Source: Sphingobium sp. MI1205 (lineage in GTDB: Bacteria; Pseudomonadota; Alphaproteobacteria; Sphingomonadales; Sphingomonadaceae). From it: a stretch of 64,000 bases of DNA. Position numbers and translations under genes: made by a program. The stretch spans positions 2,485,501-2,549,500 of the forward strand of contig NZ_CP005188.1 of the NCBI RefSeq assembly GCF_001563285.1, given 5' to 3'. Shown here piece by piece: positions 54,590-63,703 of the stretch; position 1 is the stretch's first letter, and every line of letters starts with the position of its first letter. A model generated the notes under the pieces. The model ran no database searches, was not told where the DNA came from, and saw nothing but the letters and a program-made list of their open reading frames with translations.

Positions 54590-55708
54590 TCACCGCCCTT
54601 TTTTGCTGGCGATCGTCAGATGATAGCGCGCGTAGCGCCGCTCGCCGACCCGATCCAGCGCGCCAAGTTCGACAAGTTCCGCTAGATCACGGGTTGCGGT
54701 CGCCGAGGCGGCATCGGTGATCGTGCGATAATTGTGGGCGCTCAGGCCTCCGACGAAGCCGTCCGGTCCTTCCGCCATCATGCGGATCAACACCTTTTCC
54801 TGCCGTGCATTGATCCTGTCACGCAGACGGTCAAGCAGGCGGGTCTTTTCGATCGAGAACCGAATGCTCTCAATGGTACGCCCCTGCGCCTCCAGCACGA
54901 TGTCGGCAAACCAGCCCATCCAGGCATCAATCTGGTTGGTCCGGCTAGCCTGATGCAGCTGCGAATAATAGGCCTTCTTGTGGCGGTTGATGGTGGTCGC
55001 CAAGGCGGTGAGCGTCGGCGCCTCCAGACTTTGCGCCAACGCCTTTTCCGCTATGGCGCGACCCAGGCGGCCATTGCCATCCTCGAAAGGGTGGACGGTC
55101 TCGAACCAGAGATGGGCTATCGCCGCCCGCGTGATTGCAGGCATGGGCAAGTTGGCCTGCGGCGCGCTATCGTTGAACCAAGTGATGAACCGCTCCATCT
55201 CTTCTGCCACCCGGCCTGACGGCGGCGCCTCGAAATGAACGCGGGGCGCATGCAGCGCGCCGGACACGATCTGCATGGGATTGGCATGGGTCCGATATGT
55301 GCCGATGGCTGCCAGATCGTGCCTCCCATTCATCAACATCTTGTGCCAGTCGAACAGGAGCCGATCGGTCAACGGCTCGGCATAGCGCCTGTAGAGGTCA
55401 GCCATCAACTCGGCCGCACCGGCCTCAGCTGGATTGGAACGACGCTTGTCGGCCGCAAAGCCAAGTTGGCGGGCAATGGAGGACTGGACGCTGTAACGAT
55501 CCAGAATCTCACCCTCAATGGCCGAGCTATCGACCATTTCCTGCGAGATCAGCTCGATCACGATCCCTTGACGCGCCTCCCCATCGAGATGATGCATCGA
55601 TCCGACGATGACACCGGCGCCCTTGAGAAACCGCGCCTCCCGATCGCGCAAGAGGGCCTCGTCGAAGCCGAATTGGGTCCAGTCAGAGAGTTGCCAGTTC
55701 CAAAGCAT
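54590..55708 (-). CDS. Fic family protein with N-terminal inhibitory helix
   Basis: 372 residues. The N-terminal part (DUF4172-like) carries SSAIEGE, the (S/T)xxxE(G/N) auto-inhibition motif of class II Fic proteins. The Fic core has HPFEDGNGRLGRAIAEKAL with the catalytic His and all anion-binding residues, preceded by the flap GTYRTHANPMQIVSG. A winged-helix-like C-terminus follows. It transfers AMP (or similar) to target hydroxyls; the Glu keeps it in check without a separate antitoxin. Intact. Confidence 0.9.
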   Translation of the reverse strand: MLWNWQLSDWTQFGFDEALLRDREARFLKGAGVIVGSMHHLDGEARQGIVIELISQEMVDSSAIEGEILDRYSVQSSIARQLGFAADKRRSNPAEAGAAELMADLYRRYAEPLTDRLLFDWHKMLMNGRHDLAAIGTYRTHANPMQIVSGALHAPRVHFEAPPSGRVAEEMERFITWFNDSAPQANLPMPAITRAAIAHLWFETVHPFEDGNGRLGRAIAEKALAQSLEAPTLTALATTINRHKKAYYSQLHQASRTNQIDAWMGWFADIVLEAQGRTIESIRFSIEKTRLLDRLRDRINARQEKVLIRMMAEGPDGFVGGLSAHNYRTITDAASATATRDLAELVELGALDRVGERRYARYHLTIASKKGR

Positions 55709-55859
55709 GATCGATGAAACGCCTTTCTATAAATCATGATATGCGTGATTTATGATTTATGAAAGAGGCGACTATCGATCTAACGGTCGGGGCCCTCCCT
55801 CGCTTCCCTTCCACGGTTAACTCGCATCCACGATGCCCATGCCCACCGGGCAAGCCGAT

Positions 55860-56872
55860 CTATTGGGCATCGCTCGCGAGCATAGCGCAGCGCTCGCCGA
55901 CGAGCGCCGACACTTGGCCTTGCGCAGTAGCAGCAGCCTCGGGGTCTCGCGAAGCCCGGAAGCCTGACGATTTCGACCGCGCTTGCAAGACGGTGGATCA
56001 GTTCGAAAATGGCCCTATCGGCATCGCCCTGAGGCAAGCCAATGGTGCGCGCGAGCGCCATGAAGTCTCGGCGTGCCAGTCGATCATCCTTGCCGTTGAG
56101 CTTGAGCCCCATCCGGTCGCCGCCAAGTCCGGGAAAGACTCGCGTCGTAACCGCATAAAGCGGCGCAAAGCGAACCGACGTGAAGGCTTCGCATCCGGTG
56201 CGGCGATCTTGAGAAGCGCGAGATTCTTGCGGTGCATATCGCCGTCAGCGATCAGCCAAGCGAACATCGCGCGACGAAACAGAGTGTCGAGGTCGGCAGC
56301 GGGATCCGTCGAGAGCGGCCGCAGCCCGCGTGCTATGCGCTCAATGATGCCCTGATATTTCGCCAATGCCGGAAGATCGAGGACCGAGCAGAAATCCTCC
56401 AGCGCGAGCCGGCGCTGATCGTCCGCGCCGTGTCGAATGTCGAAACGCTCGACAATGAGCGCGGGCGACATGCCGTCCGGCATCGGAGTGAGCACGATAT
56501 TGGGCGTCGCAAAGCCGGCGGCGCGCCCCAGTTCCAGACAGAGCCATTCGATATCGGCAGCATCTCGAAGCCTGCGGTTCCGGCAGGCTTCAAAATATGA
56601 GTGAACGGTAGATCAACGGCCGGGAGGAGAGCGCCATCGGGTGCGAGGTGCATCGGCGCCTTCATCTGGACGCCCGATAGGCGCGGCGTCTCGGCGCGGG
56701 CGAATATCCGCGCAAGGTGCTCGAAGCTTTGCTCCATCGCGCCGCGCGCCGGCCCCTCGTAACGTCCGGTGAAGCAGCCGGCTTCGATGAAGCCCTCCAA
56801 TCTCGTCGTCAGGATATCGGCTGGCAGGGCCGCAAGCTCATCGCAGGCTTCGACCACGGTGACATTGGACAT
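55860..56872 (-). pseudogene. HipA-family kinase, broken by three frameshifts
   Basis: One HipA-like protein is readable only by changing frame three times. From 56872: MSNVTVVEACDELAALPADI ... SGVQMKAPMHL ... GTAGFEMLP; near 56550 the frame shifts and continues DIEWLCLELGRAAGFATPNI, ALIVERFDIRHG and the kinase motif ADGDMHRKNLALLK; near 56170 it shifts again to FTSVRFAPLYAVTTRVFPGL, GLKLNGKDDRLARRDFMAL; and near 55940 once more to a VSALVGERCAMLASDAQ tail with TAG at 55860-55862. No hipB is seen. This is a decayed persister-type toxin. Confidence 0.85.
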
Positions 56873-57183
56873 ATAGCGCCGCCCGCGAAAGGATTATCTC
56901 GCATCTCACATGCGTGAAAATTCCGCGCAAAGGAGAGTGGAGGCGGATCGGCACCTCAAATCGGCGTGCTGCTTGGCGCATTATGCCGCGAAGGCGACAT
57001 CTGAATGATGCAGCACCGCAGGATTCATCCACTCATTCAAGCGCTTCGAGGATCTCAACAATTACGAGCATCACGATCGCCTCGGCGCAGGGGGCGATCA
57101 ACACTCACGCGATCCGCCGGGATGGTTGAAGTAGGAGCAATTCTGCCCTTGCCGCCTAGGTGCGGATAAGTTATAACCGCCGT
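56873..57183. other. Gap between hipA relic and the AbrB/Doc pair
   Basis: About 310 bases without a recognisable gene on either strand. It must contain the promoters of the outward-facing units, but I cannot fix -10/-35 boxes with confidence. No helix-turn-helix hipB remnant is readable here. Confidence 0.5.
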
Positions 57184-57411
57184 ATGAACAGCGCTCTCAA
57201 GATCACAAAGATTGGTAATAGCGCGGGCGTCATACTACCTCGCGATCTTTTGGCGCACCTCAATGTCCAAGTGGGTGAAACCCTTTCAGTGGTTACCACG
57301 CCCCGGGGCATAGAATTAAGTGCGGCTGCTTCCGATTTTGAAGCCCAGATGGCGACGGCGCGCGAGGTAATGCTTCGGCGCAAGCGCGCGCTCCGTGAGC
57401 TTGCCAAATAA
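57184..57411 (+). CDS. AbrB/MazE-type antitoxin
   Basis: 75 residues. MNSALKITKIGNSAGVILPR with DLLAHLNVQVGETLSVV is the SpoVT-AbrB/MazE swapped-hairpin DNA-binding domain. The tail (FEAQMATAREVMLRRKRALR) is helical and should bind the toxin. It is encoded 3 bases before a Doc toxin, a pairing different from the usual Phd-Doc. ATG 57184 is preferred to the in-frame ATG 57160. Confidence 0.88.
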   Translation: MNSALKITKIGNSAGVILPRDLLAHLNVQVGETLSVVTTPRGIELSAAASDFEAQMATAREVMLRRKRALRELAK

Positions 57412-57414
57412 CCA

Positions 57415-57795
57415 ATGCAGGGTTGGATATGGGTTACTTCTGCAGTCGCCATCGCCGCTCATGCCGAGCAGGTGGCCGAACATGGCGGGGACGGCGGCAT
57501 ACGGAACGAGGGCCTACTTGATAGTGCCTTGGCCCGTCCTATGAATCTCGCGGGATACGGCCAACCCGATGCCGCAGATTTAGCTGCTGCCTATGCCTTC
57601 GGCATCGCGCGGAACCATCCTTTTGTCGACGGCAACAAAAGGACCGCAGCAGTGGTGAGCGAAACATTTCTCATGCTCAATGGAAGCCAGCTGACCGCCA
57701 CGGATGCCGAATTGGTGGTGGCCTTCGTCGCACTCGCGGGTGGCGAACTGTCAGAAGAAGAAATGGCTGACTGGTTCCGCCAGCACACCCGGTAG
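57415..57795 (+). CDS. doc: Doc family death-on-curing toxin
   Basis: 126 residues of the Fic/Doc fold. Motif RNHPFVDGNKRTAAVVSETF carries the Doc HxFxDxNKR catalytic site, and GGIRNEGLLDSALARP is the typical N-terminal helix. Doc phosphorylates EF-Tu and stops translation. It looks intact and is coupled to the AbrB-type antitoxin 3 bases upstream. Confidence 0.9.
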   Translation: MQGWIWVTSAVAIAAHAEQVAEHGGDGGIRNEGLLDSALARPMNLAGYGQPDAADLAAAYAFGIARNHPFVDGNKRTAAVVSETFLMLNGSQLTATDAELVVAFVALAGGELSEEEMADWFRQHTR

Positions 57796-57865
57796 GTTCC
57801 AACAGCGATCGAGATCGGTGTGCGATGAGGCTCCCGCTCAGTTCACGATTTACAGACGCTCCTAT

Positions 57866-58086
57866 ATGATTGCTGGTCGACACTTGCGTCCCAACCGATC
57901 ATTTTCCTCATGACGATCGCTCTTTCCTATCACTTTAACCAACGGCAGGCCCTCTGCAATTCCTTCGTCATCGCGAGTTGGCGCTGGGCAGCCTTCAGTA
58001 ACGAAATCTCATCTGGGAACCGCTTCGCGGATTGCCGTTAGCTCTCGTCCCCTACGATGAAGAGGTGCATGCCTTCGCCTTTGCCA
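57866..58086 (+). pseudogene. Decayed second vapC copy
   Basis: The sequence from ATG 57866 aligns by eye along most of its length with the intact vapC at 54055: GCTGGTCGACACTTGCGTC, CGATCATTTTCCTCATGACG, GAGTTGGCGCTGGGCAGCCT, CTTCGCGGATTGCCGTTAGC and GATGAAGAGGTGCATGCC have direct counterparts. Small indels break the frame, and the 3' third is missing. No vapB precedes it. Confidence 0.75.
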
Positions 58087-58122
58087 AGGCAGAAGAATAG
58101 AAATTGGTCAATCTTGATATTG

Positions 58123-58139
58123 TGTATAGATATTATACA
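58123..58139. promoter_or_regulatory. Inverted repeat operator of the RES/MbcA module
   Basis: TGTATA (58123-58128) and TATACA (58134-58139) are perfect inverted arms around GATAT, 25 bases before the antitoxin start. It fits binding by the helix-turn-helix antitoxin. Confidence 0.6.
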
Positions 58140-58164
58140 TAAGAGGTAAGAAGGAGATTGGCTG

Positions 58165-58563
58165 ATGGCGACAACAGCCCACGTCGGCACCCACGCCACA
58201 GCACATAGCCGCAAGGATCTCACAGGTCCGGCGCTGCGTACATTTTTCCGCATTGCGGAGGCGTGGGGCCTCAAGGAAGCCGAGCAGATGAAGCTTCTCG
58301 GGCTCGATAACCGCTCCACTTTTCAGACCTGGAAGCGGGGCGCGGTCGCCGCGATTCCGAAGGACGCGCTCGAGCGAATTTCCTACGTCTTGGGAATCTA
58401 CAAGGGGCTGAAGTTGCTCCTGCCGCGCACCGCTGACGAATGGGTACGTAAGCCCAATGAGGCTCCGCTCTTCGCCGGACGTCCAGCGATCGAACGGATG
58501 ACCTCGGGCAATGTCGCAGATCTCTATGTAGTGCGCCAATATATCGACGCGCAGCGCGGCTGA
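58165..58563 (+). CDS. MbcA/ParS/Xre antitoxin of a RES toxin
   Basis: 132 residues. A degenerate Xre helix-turn-helix (AEQMKLLGLDNRSTFQTWKR) is followed by an MbcA-type toxin-binding domain (LERISYVLGIYKGLKLLLPR, PNEAPLFAGRPAIERMTSG, VADLYVVRQYIDAQRG). These are the standard features of antitoxins paired with RES toxins. AGAAGGAGA precedes the ATG, and its stop overlaps the toxin start (TGATG). Confidence 0.9.
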   Translation: MATTAHVGTHATAHSRKDLTGPALRTFFRIAEAWGLKEAEQMKLLGLDNRSTFQTWKRGAVAAIPKDALERISYVLGIYKGLKLLLPRTADEWVRKPNEAPLFAGRPAIERMTSGNVADLYVVRQYIDAQRG

Positions 58564-59246
58564 TGAAAGCCATTCCTACGGCACGGGCGCGGTGGCAGCC
58601 GTGCTACCGGATCGTCGCAAGTCGTTTCCCACCCATATCGCTGTTCGAAGATGTGGCCGACCCAGCCGACCTTGAAGCGGTCTACGCGATTGAAGCGATG
58701 ACTAATGACCGGCTCCGGGACGAGGTCGGCGACCTTACCCTCGTGCCGCCGGAGGATCGCATCTCGGGGCCGGGAACCTCGGCCATCATGGCTGCCTTCA
58801 CGCACCTCAATCTGGATGGAAGCCGCTTTTCCGATGGGACCTTCGGCTTGTTCTATGCTGCTAGAGAGATCGAGACAGCGATCGCCGAAACCGGCTACCA
58901 CCGCGCGCGCTTCATGGCATACAGCTCGGAACCTGCGCAGGAACTCGACATGCGCGTGTATGCGGCCGACCTCGATGCGCTGCTGCACGATGTCCGCAAT
59001 CTACGTGAGGAGCAGGCTGCTCTCTATGCTACGGACAGCTACACAGCCAGTCAGGCTCTTGCGGCGGAACTGCGCAGCCAAGGATCAGACGGCATCGCCT
59101 ATCAAAGCGTACGCCACTCCGGCGGCGAATGCGCCGCGGTTTTCCGCCCTCGCCTGCTCGCCAACTGCCGCCAAGAGCGGCACCTGTGCTATGTGTGGGA
59201 TGGGCGGGCGATCGTCACCATCTACGAGAAGAAGGCGTTTACCTGA
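58563..59246 (+). CDS. RES domain toxin (NAD+ degrading)
   Basis: 227 residues, RES domain throughout. Conserved catalytic residues are visible: Arg in CYRIVASRFPP, Glu in AAREIETAIAETGYHR and Ser in SVRHSGGECAAVF. RES toxins (MbcT, ParT) hydrolyse or phosphorolyse NAD+ or modify proteins by ADP-ribosylation. Start overlaps the antitoxin stop, so the pair is co-translated. Intact. Confidence 0.9.
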   Translation: MKAIPTARARWQPCYRIVASRFPPISLFEDVADPADLEAVYAIEAMTNDRLRDEVGDLTLVPPEDRISGPGTSAIMAAFTHLNLDGSRFSDGTFGLFYAAREIETAIAETGYHRARFMAYSSEPAQELDMRVYAADLDALLHDVRNLREEQAALYATDSYTASQALAAELRSQGSDGIAYQSVRHSGGECAAVFRPRLLANCRQERHLCYVWDGRAIVTIYEKKAFT

Positions 59247-59296
59247 ACTTGGGAGAAATTGGTGCGGTGCCGGTCAGCTTACAGACCAGTCTACCG

Positions 59297-60166
59297 CTAC
59301 CTTTTGATAACAATTGCTTGGGCTGTACCAAGAACGAACGGCGCTTCCGGTTTGTCTGCAAAGAACTCATCCACCGCCTTGCGAGCCCCGGCACAGGACG
59401 CAAACCCATAATCATCAAAAATGATCACGCCGCGCGGGTGGAGCCTTGGATAGACGAAAGCCAAGGCGTCGAGAATCGATTGGTGAAGATCAAGGTCGAT
59501 GTGCACAAAACAAAACTTCAGATCTTCAAGACCGGCGAAGCTTTGCGGTATCCACCCCTTGTGAAACACCACTGCTGCGTCGTCGCCGTCTGAGCCGGTG
59601 ATAAAGTTCTGTACGTGCTGAAGCGAGGTGTCGCTAAAGTCCCCTGCTTCGTGGCGGTCCAAAGCTGCATCAGTTTCGGCCATTCCCTCGAACGAATCGA
59701 ATAGGTGAAGGTGCTTTTCAGGGGCTATCTTTCGGATTTTTTCGTATAAGAGCTTGGCCGATCCTCCGCGCCAAACGCCGCACTCCATCACGTCCCCTCC
59801 AAGCCACAGCACTTCTTCGAGAAAGTGTAGGAGCGTATAGATACTCTCCGCCTTCAGACATGTATTCCCACGCACAGCCTCTGCGCCGCTCTGGAAGTCA
59901 GGCTCAAGCCATGGCGAGTAATGCGGCTTGTAGGCAGATCTGTCTGGAATATTTTTCACAATGATCGCTTGGTACGCCGCGTGGTAAATTACCGGTGGAA
60001 TGAGCGATTTAATTGCAGCGACCGTCCTAGACGTATTGATATTCAAAGTGGCGAATTTCCATCGAACTAAGCCCCACGCTCCGACATCGAACACGCCACC
60101 ACTTTCATTCATCAAGACTGCTGACAAGCATATTTCGCGTTCACCTGTTGTTAGCCATATTTTCAT
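59297..60166 (-). CDS. TylF/MycF-type O-methyltransferase
   Basis: 289 residues. Core motifs are VMECGVWRGGSAKLLYEKI (SAM site), LHLFDSFEGMAETD, CFVHIDLDLHQSILDALAFV and GVIIFDDYG with metal-binding Asp residues, which define macrocin-O-methyltransferase-like (TylF) enzymes. These methylate sugars, so it probably modifies a surface glycan. It is divergent to the glycosyltransferase gene. The first about 80 residues do not match and the start could be internal. Confidence 0.85.
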   Translation of the reverse strand: MKIWLTTGEREICLSAVLMNESGGVFDVGAWGLVRWKFATLNINTSRTVAAIKSLIPPVIYHAAYQAIIVKNIPDRSAYKPHYSPWLEPDFQSGAEAVRGNTCLKAESIYTLLHFLEEVLWLGGDVMECGVWRGGSAKLLYEKIRKIAPEKHLHLFDSFEGMAETDAALDRHEAGDFSDTSLQHVQNFITGSDGDDAAVVFHKGWIPQSFAGLEDLKFCFVHIDLDLHQSILDALAFVYPRLHPRGVIIFDDYGFASCAGARKAVDEFFADKPEAPFVLGTAQAIVIKR

Positions 60167-60217
60167 AAGGGTTTAGCGGTTAAAGGTCGGCGGGCGGACG
60201 GGAAAGGGGCTTGCATC

Positions 60218-61768
60218 ATGGCATCGGCAGCGCTGAACAGAGCAGCGCCGAAAACTTTGTTTTCGGGTGACATCCCGCCTGCTGTCCTGGTTGCGGCCTT
60301 CTTGCTGTTTCTGGCCAACATTCTCGCATCAGGACTGCTAGCACCCCTCTGGCTCGACGAAAATTTCAGCGCTACCATCGCCGCGCAGCCGAGTTGGGGG
60401 GGGCTGGTTGATTGGTGCCTTAATGAACTGAGCGGGCCCCTTTATTATTCTCTGCTTTGGGCCTGGGAAAAGCTCGCCGGGGACGCCAATGCTGCCTTGA
60501 GAATTCCCAGCATCTTTTTTTCGATAGCGGCACCTGCCGCCATTCTCTGGCGAGGGCACGAGGATCGAACCGTCCGGCATCTATGGGCGCTCAGCGTCGC
60601 CCTATGGCAACCAGGCTTCGGCATCGCCACGGAGGCTCGCCCCTATTCCTTGATGCTGTTCCTGGGATGTGCACAGGCGATCTGCTTTCTTCGCCTCATC
60701 GAAGCTTCAACGACAAAACGCGCGGCTATCTGGGCGGGCATATCCTCTCTCGCGGTCTTGACCCACTATCACGCCGCGGTGATCTCCGGCATTCAGGGCC
60801 TGGCTTATCTCATCATCTGTCGGCGCAGGGCAGTCGATACATGGCCGGCACTGTTCGTGTTGTTGCCCATGGGTGCCTGGATGTACTGGCATCTGCACTT
60901 TGTCCTGAATTACGCCGTTTCGGGGAACAGCTGGTATCAACTGTTAAGCTGGAAAGAAGCGCTATTTGCGCCTTTGTTTCTGTGCGGATCAGTAGTCACC
61001 CTGATTGCGCTAGGCCTGATGACCCCGTTATGGGCCTATGTCCGTTTTGGCGAAGCTTGGATGCGGGCGTCGTCAAGGCGCTTATCGCCTGAGATGACAC
61101 TCGTCTGTACAGGGCTGTTGTCCGCGGCTTGCGTCTTGGCGATCGGCTTTGTGAGGCCAAGCTTTTCGATGCGTTACCTGCTCCCCTATGTTGGAGCGGT
61201 TTCCCTGTTGATTCCGATCGTTCTCCGCGATGTAAAGCAACTGGTTCCGTCAGGCCCTCTGGCCATAATTTTGCTGCTCGTAGGATCCGCGCTGCCACCG
61301 CTCGCCAAGCGGATTGCCGAGCCTTTGAACGATCACCGCTATGGCTTCAATTTTGAGCAACCCTCGGATTGGATCATCCGCAACAGCACTACGAGAAAGC
61401 TCGTCTTCCTCTGGGACAATCCCACCGCTCTGATGGGCGAGCCGGATAAGCTGGCTGAGGTCGGTGGATACTTCTTTCGCCGTCACGGCAGGCCGATCGA
61501 AGTGCTGATACCGCGATATGCGCTGAACGCCGATCCGAACCCGGCTGTGCTGCACCTAGCAAGAGGGCGGCCAGAAACCGCGATCATATGGGCTTATGAT
61601 CGCGGTGTCCCGAATACCAGTGCCCTGATATATCCTCCCAGGCTTGCCGAAGATAAGGAATGGCGATGTCGGAATTTCGGACTGGGCTCGATCACTGTAC
61701 TGACGTGCATACCAGCGTTCCCTCGAACAAATTTTCATAGCAGCAAGCTTGACGCGCCGTTAGGATGA
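60218..61768 (+). CDS. GT-C type membrane glycosyltransferase (family 39-like)
   Basis: 516 residues, about 10-11 membrane helices. The first periplasmic loop has PLWLDENFSATIAA with the Asp-Glu pair typical of GT-C enzymes (ArnT/PMT type), then ATEARPYSLMLFLGCAQAI and LTHYHAAVIS. A soluble C-terminal region follows (about 375-516). It is likely to transfer a sugar from a polyprenyl-phosphate donor to a surface glycan. Precedes the rfbFGH genes on the same strand. Confidence 0.82.
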   Translation: MASAALNRAAPKTLFSGDIPPAVLVAAFLLFLANILASGLLAPLWLDENFSATIAAQPSWGGLVDWCLNELSGPLYYSLLWAWEKLAGDANAALRIPSIFFSIAAPAAILWRGHEDRTVRHLWALSVALWQPGFGIATEARPYSLMLFLGCAQAICFLRLIEASTTKRAAIWAGISSLAVLTHYHAAVISGIQGLAYLIICRRRAVDTWPALFVLLPMGAWMYWHLHFVLNYAVSGNSWYQLLSWKEALFAPLFLCGSVVTLIALGLMTPLWAYVRFGEAWMRASSRRLSPEMTLVCTGLLSAACVLAIGFVRPSFSMRYLLPYVGAVSLLIPIVLRDVKQLVPSGPLAIILLLVGSALPPLAKRIAEPLNDHRYGFNFEQPSDWIIRNSTTRKLVFLWDNPTALMGEPDKLAEVGGYFFRRHGRPIEVLIPRYALNADPNPAVLHLARGRPETAIIWAYDRGVPNTSALIYPPRLAEDKEWRCRNFGLGSITVLTCIPAFPRTNFHSSKLDAPLG

Positions 61769-61862
61769 AGGGGAACAGGGGGAACATGGACCGCCGGGGA
61801 AGGTCCGGTCCCTCGACTAAGATGCGCTTGAAGTGCAAGAATGGCATCGCGGGGGTAAGTTG

Positions 61863-62630
61863 ATGCAAGCAGTTATTCTTGCGGGGGGATTAGGGACTCG
61901 GCTAGGCGAGGAAACATCCGTTCGCCCGAAACCGATGGTCGAAATCGGCGGTATGCCGATCATCTGGCATATCATGAAAATCTATTCAGCCGCCGGTGTG
62001 AACGACTTCATCGTTTGCCTTGGCTATAAGGGTTACATGATAAAGGAGTATTTCGCGAATTACTTCCTTCACACCGCTGACGTAACGATCGATCTGAAGA
62101 ACAATAATATCGAGGTTCATCAAAACTGGAGCGAACCGTGGCGGATTACGCTGGTCGATACGGGAGCCGATACGCAGACAGGCGGAAGGCTCAAGGCCGT
62201 CGCCAATCATCTTGCCGACGGGGAGCCCTTCTGTTTCACCTATGGCGACGGCGTCGCCGATATCGATATTGGCCACCTTATCGATTTTCACCGCGATCAT
62301 GGGAAAAGTGCCACGATTACGGCGGTCGCGCCTCCCGGCCGGTTCGGCGCAATCGAATTTGACGGCGAATTGGTCCGCAGCTTTCGGGAAAAGCCTGCGG
62401 GCGATGGCGGCCTGATCAATGGGGGCTTCTTCGTTGCGGACCGGTCCGTGATCGAATTGATCGACGGCCCCGAAACGATTTGGGAGCAAAAGCCCCTGGA
62501 GCAACTCGCAGCCACTGGCGAACTCGTTGCCTATCGTCATGACAGTTTCTGGCACCCGATGGACACGCTACGTGACAAGCTCTACCTAGAATCGCTTTGG
62601 GACCAAGGTGCACCTTGGAAAAGATGGTGA
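61863..62630 (+). CDS. rfbF: Glucose-1-phosphate cytidylyltransferase
   Basis: Makes CDP-glucose. 255 residues from ATG 61863. The nucleotide-binding N-terminus AVILAGGLGTRLGEETSVRP is followed by KPMVEIGGMPIIWHIMKIYS, FTYGDGVADIDI and NGGFFV, which match RfbF. First step of CDP-3,6-dideoxyhexose synthesis; rfbG overlaps by 7 bases. The open frame begins upstream at 61833 but only the internal ATG matches the family. Confidence 0.94.
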   Translation: MQAVILAGGLGTRLGEETSVRPKPMVEIGGMPIIWHIMKIYSAAGVNDFIVCLGYKGYMIKEYFANYFLHTADVTIDLKNNNIEVHQNWSEPWRITLVDTGADTQTGGRLKAVANHLADGEPFCFTYGDGVADIDIGHLIDFHRDHGKSATITAVAPPGRFGAIEFDGELVRSFREKPAGDGGLINGGFFVADRSVIELIDGPETIWEQKPLEQLAATGELVAYRHDSFWHPMDTLRDKLYLESLWDQGAPWKRW

Positions 62631-63703
62631 ACGCTGCTTTGTGGGAAGGCCGGCGAGTATTCGTGACCGGCCATACCGGTTTCAAGGGCGGGTGGCTTTC
62701 CCTGTGGCTGCAGCGACTAGGCGCCCATGTCACGGGTTTGTCTCTCCCCGCCCCTACGCAGCCCAGCTTCTTCGAGCAGACGCGCCTCAGCGAGTTGGTC
62801 CACCATATCGAAGGCGACATTCGCGATGAGCGGACGGTAGCGGATGCTATCGAAGCCGCGCGGCCGGAGATCGTCTTCCATCTCGCTGCCCAGCCTCTGG
62901 TACGCTATTCCTACGCCAATCCGGTTGAAACGTACGCGACCAACGTGATGGGGACGGTGCACGTGCTTGAAGCATGCCGAACCAGCGATAGCGTCCAAGC
63001 TGTGGTCTGCGTCACGACGGACAAATGCTATGAAAATCGCGAATGGGTCTGGCCCTATCGCGAGAGTGATCCGATGGGCGGATACGATCCATACAGCAGC
63101 AGCAAGGGAGCGGCAGAACTCGCCATAGCCGCCTATCGGCGCTCTTACCCCAGGAAGGCGAAGATCGCGTCCGCGCGCGCAGGTAATGTGATCGGCGGCG
63201 GCGATTGGGCAGAGGATCGCCTGATCCCGGACATCATACGCGCGCTCATTGCGGGCGAACGGCCAGTAATTCGCAACCCGGCATCGATCCGACCTTGGCA
63301 GCATGTTCTTGAGGCGCTGTCAGGCTATCTCGCGATCGGAGAACGATTGCTCGAAGGCCATGATGAGATGGCGGCGGCCTGGAATTTCGGTCCGTCAGAT
63401 GATGACACCCAACCTGTGAGCTGGATCGTTGATCAGATACTTGCCGCGTGGGGAGCCGAAGGCGCCTGGGAGCGGCCGTCTGCTCCTCAACCGCACGAAG
63501 CCGTCCTGCTGCGGCTCGATTCCAGCAAGGCGCGCAGCGAATTGGGTTGGCGGCCGAAGCTCAGCCTAAACGAAGCATTAACCAAAATAGTGGATTGGCA
63601 TAAGGACGTGGCGCGAGGCGGAGACGCCCGCGCAATCAGTCTGCGTCAGATTGACGAATATATGGCGAGGCGTGCTGGGGTGAGCGAGGATCAATGGGCG
63701 TGA
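62624..63703 (+). CDS. rfbG: CDP-glucose 4,6-dehydratase
   Basis: 359-residue short-chain dehydrogenase. FVTGHTGFKGGWLSLWLQRL is the NAD-binding loop, CVTTDKCYENREW replaces the usual Thr-stretch, with the active pair in DPYSSSKGAAELA, and GNVIGGGDWAEDRLIPDIIR is the RfbG-specific stretch. Forms CDP-4-keto-6-deoxyglucose from the RfbF product. Overlaps rfbF and rfbH, so all three are co-translated. Confidence 0.94.
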   Translation: MVNAALWEGRRVFVTGHTGFKGGWLSLWLQRLGAHVTGLSLPAPTQPSFFEQTRLSELVHHIEGDIRDERTVADAIEAARPEIVFHLAAQPLVRYSYANPVETYATNVMGTVHVLEACRTSDSVQAVVCVTTDKCYENREWVWPYRESDPMGGYDPYSSSKGAAELAIAAYRRSYPRKAKIASARAGNVIGGGDWAEDRLIPDIIRALIAGERPVIRNPASIRPWQHVLEALSGYLAIGERLLEGHDEMAAAWNFGPSDDDTQPVSWIVDQILAAWGAEGAWERPSAPQPHEAVLLRLDSSKARSELGWRPKLSLNEALTKIVDWHKDVARGGDARAISLRQIDEYMARRAGVSEDQWA

